From: Betaproteobacteria bacterium
GTDB taxonomy: Bacteria > Pseudomonadota > Gammaproteobacteria > Burkholderiales > Eutrophovitaceae
Assembly (NCBI GenBank): GCA_020354125.1
Contig: CP070643.1
Location: 1,159,296 to 1,223,295, forward strand
DNA length: 64,000 nt
Direction: 5' to 3'
A model generated the notes under the pieces. That model was not told the origin of the DNA and searched no databases. It saw only the letters and a program-made list of their open reading frames with translations. The translations under genes and the position numbers were made by a program. Positions 26,659-33,091 of this stretch are shown here, piece by piece (the stretch's first letter is position 1; each line of letters opens with the position of its first letter).

Positions 26659-27624
26659 TCAGGTCGGCGCGGCAATTCGCTCGCGTGCCTCGCGGTATTC
26701 CCGGGCAAGGCGCTCAACGACTTCGCGTGTGCTCAACACGTCCTGGATATTCCCGACACCCTGGCCCGCGCTCCAGATCTGTTTCCAGGCTTTCGGCTTT
26801 TCGCGTTTGGAGCCGAAGTTCATTTTGGTCTTGTCGGCATCGGGCAGATCATCGGGGTCGAGCCCCGCAGCGCTGACGCTGGGTTTGAGATAGTTACCAT
26901 GTACACCGCTGAAGTACGGCGTATAGACGATGTCGGCCGCCTGACTGCGAACGATCATGTCCTTGTAATCGACGGGCGCGTTGGCTTCGGCAGTCGCGAT
27001 AAAACGTGTGCCGATGTAGGCAAAGTTTGCACCGACCGCTTCGGCTGCAAGTATTCCCGCGCCGTCGGTGATCGAACCCGATAACGCAATAGGTCCATCA
27101 AAAAACTGGCGTACCTCGCGCACCAAGGCAAACGGGCTGAGGGTCCCTGCATGACCTCCCGCGCCGGCGCACACGAGGATCAGGCCATCAACCCCTGCGT
27201 CCAGCGCCTTTTGCGCGTGACGCACGGAGATAACGTCGTGAAAAACAACGCCGCCGTACTCGTGCACCCGCTTGACCACATCGTCTGGCGCCCGCAGGCT
27301 GGTGATAATCATAGGCACTTTCCGCCGCACGCACACGTCGAGGTCGTGATCGAGTCTGTCATTCGACTTGTGCACAATTTGATTAACTGCATAGGGAGCG
27401 ACCTTGTCCTGCGGTCGCGCCTCGCGATGCTTTGCCAGCCCGGTCTCGATGCGATCGATCCACTCCTCGAGTGTGTCCGCCGGTCGCGCATTCAGAGCAG
27501 GGAAGGAACCGATCACGCCGCTAGTGCATTGAGCGACCACCAAATCCGGGTTTGACACGATAAACAGCGGTCCAGCAATAACCGGCAGCGAAAGCTGCGC
27601 ACGCAGTGACTCTGCCAATGACAC
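26659..27624 (-). CDS. Nitronate monooxygenase (2-nitropropane dioxygenase-like) FMN enzyme
   Basis: The product has 321 aa from GTG 27624, with GAGGTAG about 9 nt upstream. It has an FMN TIM-barrel with the family motifs: SLPVIAGPLFIVSNP, FHDVISVRHAQKALDAGVDG, the CAGAGGHAGTLSPF loop and ANFAYIGTRF phosphate-binding segment. It should oxidise alkyl nitronates such as propionate-3-nitronate, but many members have other flavin-dependent roles. It is 62 nt downstream of the SAF-domain dehydrogenase and probably belongs to the GntR operon. Confidence 0.9.
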   Translation of the reverse strand: MSLAESLRAQLSLPVIAGPLFIVSNPDLVVAQCTSGVIGSFPALNARPADTLEEWIDRIETGLAKHREARPQDKVAPYAVNQIVHKSNDRLDHDLDVCVRRKVPMIITSLRAPDDVVKRVHEYGGVVFHDVISVRHAQKALDAGVDGLILVCAGAGGHAGTLSPFALVREVRQFFDGPIALSGSITDGAGILAAEAVGANFAYIGTRFIATAEANAPVDYKDMIVRSQAADIVYTPYFSGVHGNYLKPSVSAAGLDPDDLPDADKTKMNFGSKREKPKAWKQIWSAGQGVGNIQDVLSTREVVERLAREYREARERIAAPT

Positions 27625-27686
27625 GCTATCTACCTCTGTTCCTGTTACGCCGGTTGAGCCTTGAAAGAGAGTGCGCGCGAAAGGGC

Positions 27687-29045
27687 TTATGCGGCAGCAC
27701 GCGGCTGCGAGGCAAACAGTGCTTCCATCTCGCGTCGCGACCTGACTGCAGGCAGTGACTCTTCGAGACGCACGTCCGTCCAGCGCACAATCTGACCGGC
27801 AGCGACCGGATTCTGCAGCGTCACCTGATGCGCCAGACCGAGCGGCAGGGCACCCTGTGACAACGAGTCGCTCGCCGGCATCAGCCTACCGACAACCGTG
27901 TAACCGCCTTCGCCGTCGAGTGTTTCCCCGGCTTTGAGATCACGCTTGGCGCTGGCGACAACGTCGGCGCGAAATCCGGTCGCCGCTCCGGTCGATTCAT
28001 TGCGCAGACCGACCGATGCGACGGAGATGCCTACTTCGAGACCGATCAGATGCCAACGCTTGTACATGCAGGCGTAGCGTCCGGAGTCGTCGGTGCGCAC
28101 GCCGTATTCGACGAAGCAACGGCGGATATACTCGGTATCGCCCTCGAACACCACCCACACGCCGAACCGGATGTCGTACGGAATCGGCTGTCCATCGAGT
28201 TCCAAAGACGAAATGACTTCGACCTGGCCCGCGTGATGCAATTGGCCGCCTTCAGAATTCGGCCGCATGACGTTGGCGATGTTATCGATGCTCGCTGGCG
28301 GATAAGCCAGTCCGGAAGGGGCCGGCGTCAAGCCGGTTGCGTTGCACACCGCAGTGCTCTCAATCGCCGGTTTCGAGCCATCGAGGAACGAATTGAACAT
28401 TTTGGGGTTTAGTCCGCCTCGCCGCGCCTGCTCTGCGGTCAGGCCGTAGTGACCCCACACTGTTTCCGGCGTCGACTGCGCAAAATGCGGTAACCACTTG
28501 TGCCCGCGGCCAGCAGCAATGACGTTGAAGCCCGCAGTTCTGGCCCAGTCAACCAGTTCACAAATTAGTGCTGGCTGATCGCCATAGGCCAGACTGTAAA
28601 CAACGCCCGCTTCGTGCGCCTTGCGTGCCAGCAGCGGGCCACACAAAGCATCAGCCTCGACGGTGACCATGACAACGTGCTTGCCCTGCTCGAAAGCCGA
28701 CAGCACATGTTCGACGGCGGCAACCGGATTTCCGGTGGCTTCGATGACGATGTCAATCTCGGGCCGCGAAACCAGCGAGCGCCAGTCGTCGCCAACGAAC
28801 GTGGTGCCGTTGGCAAGCGCCGAACCAAGAGAATCGGCCGAGTAACGCTCCGGCTGCCAGCCGATCCGTTCAAGATTTTTGCGCGCGTTCTGCGGCGCGA
28901 GATCGGCAATTCCCACGACATGCACGCCGGGTGTCTTTGGCACTTGCGCCAGATACATCGAGGCGAACTTGCCGGCCCCAATCACACCGACGCGCAATGG
29001 CCTACCTGCCTCCGCACGTTGCTGCAGTTTAGCGTGCAGGTTCAT
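27687..29045 (-). CDS. NAD(P)-binding, SAF-domain oxidoreductase (homoserine dehydrogenase-like)
   Basis: The product has 452 aa. A Rossmann fold begins at RVGVIGAGKFASMYLAQV (about 18-35) and runs through IEATGNPVAAVEHV; a central substrate domain contains GRGHKWLPHF; and a SAF-type domain near 355-430 contains DLKAGETLDGEGGYTVVGRL. This architecture is annotated as homoserine dehydrogenase-like or flagellar FlgA-like oxidoreductase and occurs in sugar-acid catabolic loci. GAGGAGGG precedes ATG 29045, 9 nt after the PhyH stop. The substrate is unknown. Position within a GntR-regulated operon suggests catabolism of a single compound. Confidence 0.85.
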   Translation of the reverse strand: MNLHAKLQQRAEAGRPLRVGVIGAGKFASMYLAQVPKTPGVHVVGIADLAPQNARKNLERIGWQPERYSADSLGSALANGTTFVGDDWRSLVSRPEIDIVIEATGNPVAAVEHVLSAFEQGKHVVMVTVEADALCGPLLARKAHEAGVVYSLAYGDQPALICELVDWARTAGFNVIAAGRGHKWLPHFAQSTPETVWGHYGLTAEQARRGGLNPKMFNSFLDGSKPAIESTAVCNATGLTPAPSGLAYPPASIDNIANVMRPNSEGGQLHHAGQVEVISSLELDGQPIPYDIRFGVWVVFEGDTEYIRRCFVEYGVRTDDSGRYACMYKRWHLIGLEVGISVASVGLRNESTGAATGFRADVVASAKRDLKAGETLDGEGGYTVVGRLMPASDSLSQGALPLGLAHQVTLQNPVAAGQIVRWTDVRLEESLPAVRSRREMEALFASQPRAAA

Positions 29046-29054
29046 GCGCCCTCC

Positions 29055-29897
29055 TCAAGCTGCTAGCTGCGGTTGCAGGGCGGACTCGGGGGCGCCGTCT
29101 TCCCATGGCAGCGACACCGGGTAGTCTCTAAGCAGACAATCGTCCGCCAAGCACTGAATCGGATCGAACTCTCGCTGCGCTATGTAGCCCGGGCGCTTGA
29201 ATCGGCGGATGTGGTTGGAAACGGCGCACAGGCTCAGATACACGGTGCGCCGATGCCACGGCGAGAGATTCGAACCGGAAGCGTGCACCAGGCAGGAGTC
29301 AAACAGGATCATCGAACCGGCAGGACCTTTTGGCGAAACCAGACCACCTTTGGCGACAAGTCGGGATACGGTCTCCTGATCAAGCGTCCAAAGCGGGTAA
29401 CTGGTGGTAACGGTGTCGTGTCCAGCCTCTATGACACCAAGCTTGTGACTGCCCGGAATAAACATCAGTGGGCCGTTGAATTCGTTAACTTCGTCAAGGA
29501 AGATGGCGACGTTCATCGCCCGCGGTTCGGGCATCTGGTCATCTGCGTGCCAGGTTCCGAAGTCCTGGTGCCATTGCCAGACTTCCCCATCGAATGCGGC
29601 TTTCGCATTGACCTTGAACTGATGGATATAAACGTCTTCGTCGTAGATCTGCTTGGTCGGTTCGACCATGCGTGGATGGCGTGCCAGACGCGCGAAGGCG
29701 GCGTTGTACATATGCACGCCAAATGCTGTGCGCACCGCATCCGAGCCTTTCTCGCGCACGGTTTCGGGACGATGACTGGAAAAAATGCCGTCAAGCTCGG
29801 CAACAAGAACTTTAATCTCTTCAGCGCTGAACAATGACGGAAAGAACAAGTAGCCTTGCTCGTTAAACTGGTTGATCTGCTTGTCTGAAATTTGCAT
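29055..29897 (-). CDS. Phytanoyl-CoA dioxygenase (PhyH) family, ectoine hydroxylase-like
   Basis: The product has 280 aa. It is a non-heme Fe(II)/2-oxoglutarate dioxygenase: the iron ligands are in WHQDFGTWHADDQMP (His-x-Asp) and the distal His is in LVHASGSNLSPWHRR, with the 2-oxoglutarate Arg near it. The WHxDFxTWHxxDxMP segment is the signature of ectoine hydroxylase (EctD, about 300 aa), yet no ectABC genes are nearby. The N-terminus is NQFNEQGYLFFPSLFSAEEI, typical of PhyH. AGGAG precedes ATG 29897. Given its partners, hydroxylation of a nutrient is more likely than osmolyte synthesis. Confidence 0.88.
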   Translation of the reverse strand: MQISDKQINQFNEQGYLFFPSLFSAEEIKVLVAELDGIFSSHRPETVREKGSDAVRTAFGVHMYNAAFARLARHPRMVEPTKQIYDEDVYIHQFKVNAKAAFDGEVWQWHQDFGTWHADDQMPEPRAMNVAIFLDEVNEFNGPLMFIPGSHKLGVIEAGHDTVTTSYPLWTLDQETVSRLVAKGGLVSPKGPAGSMILFDSCLVHASGSNLSPWHRRTVYLSLCAVSNHIRRFKRPGYIAQREFDPIQCLADDCLLRDYPVSLPWEDGAPESALQPQLAA

Positions 29898-29941
29898 CTG
29901 CTGCTACTCCTGCTGAGTGTCAGTTGCTGTTGATTGCATTT

Positions 29942-30610
29942 CTAGGAGGCCTGCTGCACATACCGGTCGAGCTCACCAGCCACCGCCAGGCCTGCGTTTT
30001 CGCCATGTGCGCGAGCCAATTGCTCGGCCAAGGCAGCATCGCCCGAATTCACCGCATCAATGATCCGGGCGTGCTCGTCCCAGGCCGTGTCGCGGATCTC
30101 GGTGTGCATCAGCACCGCTCCCATTGCGCGACGAATGTGCTGCCATTGGTGGTTCGCTGCTTCGCTGATCAAAGGGTTGCCGGACGCGTCGTACAAAGCC
30201 TGGTGAAAATTGAGGTCGGCCTCGATCATGGCGGCAATTCTGCGGCTGCCAGCTGCATTTCGCCCCTTCTCAATCAAATCCTCAGAAAGATGTGCCTTGC
30301 GCAACGCCGCCTCACGCGCGGCCAACCCGTCGAGCACTGCGCGCACCTGATACGTCTGTTCGATGACACGCGGGTCAAGCGGCGCCACCATCAACCCACG
30401 CCGGCCAGCGTCGATCACAAAACCGTCCTTGCGCAACATGCGCAACGCCTGCAGCACCGGCTGGCGGGACACGTTTAAAGAAGCGGCCAATTCCTGTTGA
30501 GTGAGGCGAGTCTGGGGCGGTAGCTCGCCACTACAGATTGCCTCGAGCAGGCGTTCGTAGACCTGTTCGGTCAGATCGGGAGCAAAGTCGATGCGGCGAA
30601 GAGCGCGCAC
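29942..30610 (-). CDS. GntR-family regulator, FCD subfamily
   Basis: I place the start at GTG 30610 (222 aa). A GGAAAAA site precedes it and a palindromic operator lies just upstream; the longer in-frame starts would put the operator inside the gene. The N-terminal winged helix (LTEQVYERLLEAICSGEL, SLNVSRQPVLQALRML) is followed by an all-helical FCD ligand domain with the metal-binding His residues in NFHQALYDASG and NHQWQHIRRAM. FadR/FCD proteins usually repress catabolic operons until an organic acid binds. It lies 44 nt before the PhyH gene and probably regulates its own operon. Confidence 0.9.
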   Translation of the reverse strand: MRALRRIDFAPDLTEQVYERLLEAICSGELPPQTRLTQQELAASLNVSRQPVLQALRMLRKDGFVIDAGRRGLMVAPLDPRVIEQTYQVRAVLDGLAAREAALRKAHLSEDLIEKGRNAAGSRRIAAMIEADLNFHQALYDASGNPLISEAANHQWQHIRRAMGAVLMHTEIRDTAWDEHARIIDAVNSGDAALAEQLARAHGENAGLAVAGELDRYVQQAS

Positions 30611-30635
30611 TGTTCTTTTTCCGGCATTAGTAATT

Positions 30636-30650
30636 TGTATACAGTATACA
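30636..30650. promoter_or_regulatory. GntR/FCD operator TGTATAC-A-GTATACA
   Basis: A perfect 7+1+7 palindrome sits 26 bp upstream of the GTG start of the GntR gene. TGTATACA-type palindromes are typical FCD-subfamily operators. The position fits autorepression of the GntR-PhyH-SAF-NMO operon. Confidence 0.75.
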
Positions 30651-30680
30651 CTGCTTTCCGGCATGTCAATTGGCGCCCGA

Positions 30681-30708
30681 AACAACAACGGACACCCGAA
30701 GGTGTCCG
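30681..30708 (-). terminator. Rho-independent terminator, minus strand
   Basis: On the minus strand a perfect 8-bp stem CGGACACC/GGTGTCCG with a TTCG loop is followed by TTGTTGTTT. It lies 55 bp past the stop of the metal-dependent hydrolase-like gene (30763) and insulates it from the GntR promoter. Confidence 0.8.
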
Positions 30709-30762
30709 CTGTAACCGCCATCATAAGCAGTCTAGGTCATTTGTCGTCTTGGAAATCCAATC

Positions 30763-31821
30763 TCAAGCAATGGCCAACTCTGGTGTCGCGCGACGATCGC
30801 CAACCCTGCGATCGGGAAAGCCCAGGACAGCGGCGACATCAATCACCACATCGCGCCGGCGATCACCCTTACGTCGGTCAGACTGGCCAACTACCGACCG
30901 ACCATCGACGGGATCCAAGGCGAACGGCACCGGCATGGCGGGGTCAGCGGTATCGATAAGCGGCAACATTACGCCTTTGGGCAACGCCGCGTGCCCACGT
31001 ATCCAGTCCTTGACCCACTGCGGATCGTCGTCGCACCGCGGATTATGCCAAGGCAGCAGGGCACGCAGTAGATAAGGTGCAATGTGACCGACCATGGAGC
31101 CAACTTCGCGAACGACACTGAACATACTGCGAGGTTTACCTGTTTGCCGGTCTTTCTTCAGTGCCGTAAACATGCCCATCAGACTGAACGCGAGGACGTG
31201 AAATGACCCGTGGATTACGCCGATGGCTCTTGGCCAATACTTGCCCGAAAAGGCCATGTAGGCATCGTAGGCAACCGTCTTGTGTTCTGTTTCCTCCACG
31301 GCATGCATGAGGAAGAAAGACACGACGTGCGGCGAACCGCCGGCGAACAACTTGGTTCTCTTGTTGATCATCCAGTTCGTGAAACCGTTGGTCATGCACT
31401 CAAAACCTGCGTTGTATGCCAGCTGAGTACGCAGGCTCTTTTTAGTCAGCCGCTTATACGATCTCGCCATTCGTTCTTCGACACGCGCGAGTTCGGGATA
31501 GCCATTGGATTTCAATATCTCATTGAGCCGCCGATGACATTCAAAGTGGCGCGATTCCTGGGCGCTGAAATCACGCATATCTTCGATCAACTCAGGCGCG
31601 TCGATATGGGAAATAGCCCTCAGGGTCGACTTCGCAAGATGTGGCTCAAGATAAGGCTTTACAAGCGACAACCCATTGAAGAGATGCGCGATGACTGGAT
31701 TGTCCCGCCGCCAAACCGGATCCAGGTCCTGCGGAAACTCGAACGCGAATTCCCGAACGACGATCTTGTCGACCAGTTTGGGTTGATAGTTATACGTTCG
31801 CGCGCTCACAAGCAATGCCAA
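30763..31821 (-). CDS. Putative metal-dependent (di-iron, PF10118-like) enzyme with DRR-repeat tail
   Basis: The product has 352 aa if TTG 31821 (GGAG 9 nt upstream) is the start; GTG 31809 is possible. The helical core has paired carboxylate/His motifs AQESRHFECHRRL and AVEETEHKTVAYDAY, as in PF10118 metal-dependent hydrolase-like proteins with a ferritin-like di-iron site, plus a hydrophobic segment (ALLPWHN region). The last 45 residues are a separate tail with SDRRKGDRR and FPDRRVGDRR. The same kind of tail ends the preceding gene product, whose stop is 66 nt upstream. The reaction is unknown. Confidence 0.75.
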   Translation of the reverse strand: MALLVSARTYNYQPKLVDKIVVREFAFEFPQDLDPVWRRDNPVIAHLFNGLSLVKPYLEPHLAKSTLRAISHIDAPELIEDMRDFSAQESRHFECHRRLNEILKSNGYPELARVEERMARSYKRLTKKSLRTQLAYNAGFECMTNGFTNWMINKRTKLFAGGSPHVVSFFLMHAVEETEHKTVAYDAYMAFSGKYWPRAIGVIHGSFHVLAFSLMGMFTALKKDRQTGKPRSMFSVVREVGSMVGHIAPYLLRALLPWHNPRCDDDPQWVKDWIRGHAALPKGVMLPLIDTADPAMPVPFALDPVDGRSVVGQSDRRKGDRRRDVVIDVAAVLGFPDRRVGDRRATPELAIA

Positions 31822-31887
31822 TCAAACCACTCCAAATCAAACCGATGGTTCCTCGCAATCCATATCCCGGCATGCCAAGCAAACCCA

Positions 31888-32751
31888 TCAGGCCGAGATC
31901 CGACAGCTCCTTCCACGGCGTTCGCCGAATCGGCGTTCCGGGAAAGGTATTGCCGAGCTAATTAACCTCCGATCAGCGCGTCTGTCATTTGAGCGCTGCT
32001 CCGCAATTACAGTTAGACCGCAATCCTTACTCCGTGTCGAATAGGCCTTGTACGAGGTGGTCAACGCATTGTGGAGTAGCTGCACGCTGCGCTTGGCGGC
32101 GATCATGACCTTGGTCTGCAGTCTTTCGGTGGTCGCGTATCTCTTCACAATTTCGAGAGCAATGATCGGGTGCTCATCGTCGTAGTGCACATGCTCCCGC
32201 ATCCATTTGTAGGTCTTCGGTTTCATGTCGACATCGGTGCGCTTGCCGTAGGCTTCGAATCCATCGACCACCTTGCGCGAAAGGTCGCCGGTCGCGCCTT
32301 CTATTGCAAAGCTAGTAGCAGCGACCGCCTCGGCGAGCGAACCCTTGGCATTGATGTACCAGAGCCAGTCGGTCAACGATTGAACATCGCGAAGGATCGG
32401 TGTCTTACCTTCAACCAGATCGAGCATGGCGATGCGTGGCAGGCCGAACCCTTCACCCATCCAGATCCAATGTTCGGCGTGCACTTTCTCAACGCGAATG
32501 TTATCGATGAGGAAGCCGCGCGAGTAATCGTCCTCGACTTTGGTAAGTGCCTCGGCGAGAAACTTGGGGAAGGTGTGGATGAATGGATACATCTGAAGCA
32601 TCCATCCCTGCATTTCGGGTATCGACAGGGTGGAGTTGGTGACGCCTTCCGCCCATTCGCTTTCGAGTAACTGATCCCAGTAAGGCTTTATGTAGGCATG
32701 AAGCGAGTCGACCCATACCGGGTGCGGCGAAATGTCCAACAGTGAGCCCAT
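31888..32751 (-). CDS. Heme-oxygenase-like (TenA-fold) iron-containing redox enzyme with DRR-repeat tail
   Basis: The product has 287 aa from ATG 32751, which GGGAGAG precedes; the longer frame is unsupported. The all-helical fold has Glu/His motifs VEKVHAEHWIWMGEGFGL, the segment AIEGATGDLSRK, and HVHYDDEHPIIALEIV, as in heme-oxygenase-like di-iron oxidases (PF14518 type). These enzymes oxidise small substrates such as amino acids and fatty acids. The C-terminal 35 residues carry NDRRADRR and FPERRFGERR, the same pattern as in the next gene. The two genes form an operon. Confidence 0.78.
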   Translation of the reverse strand: MGSLLDISPHPVWVDSLHAYIKPYWDQLLESEWAEGVTNSTLSIPEMQGWMLQMYPFIHTFPKFLAEALTKVEDDYSRGFLIDNIRVEKVHAEHWIWMGEGFGLPRIAMLDLVEGKTPILRDVQSLTDWLWYINAKGSLAEAVAATSFAIEGATGDLSRKVVDGFEAYGKRTDVDMKPKTYKWMREHVHYDDEHPIIALEIVKRYATTERLQTKVMIAAKRSVQLLHNALTTSYKAYSTRSKDCGLTVIAEQRSNDRRADRRLISSAIPFPERRFGERRGRSCRISA

Positions 32752-33091
32752 GGCTATCACTCTCCCTCTTGTTCTTTTCAGTTGCTTATAACCGGAATGC
32801 GGCGTGTCCCCTCGCCTCTTGCCCAGCACAACTTTCAGAATCCCCTTGGCAGAACACAACTAAAAGGCCAACAAAAGATGCAAAACATTCTGCGGATTGT
32901 CAAATCTATCAATTTGTTAGGTTTCGCGAGTGCACATCATATTTATCTTCAATACTTCTTAACTCGAGGCTGACAAGCCCCAAAAACGACCAAATAGTCG
33001 CCGATTTCGCGCCGGATTCACCAGCACGGTACGCCAGCAACTGGTTGAGTTTGTTTAGATTTGATATCCGCCCAAAGAAGTGGGTGGCAAT
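32752..33091. other. Gene-free region upstream of the two-gene di-iron operon
   Basis: These 340 bp are AT-richer than the surroundings. On minus, a TTGACA-like -35 box (32898-32903) could serve the di-iron operon, but I see no convincing -10 box at the right spacing. No terminator hairpin and no credible small gene are visible. Confidence 0.4.

Noticed and set aside
29055..29897. Naming the dioxygenase ectD
   Set aside because: The active-site segment matches, but there is no ectABC context and its operon partners suggest catabolism.
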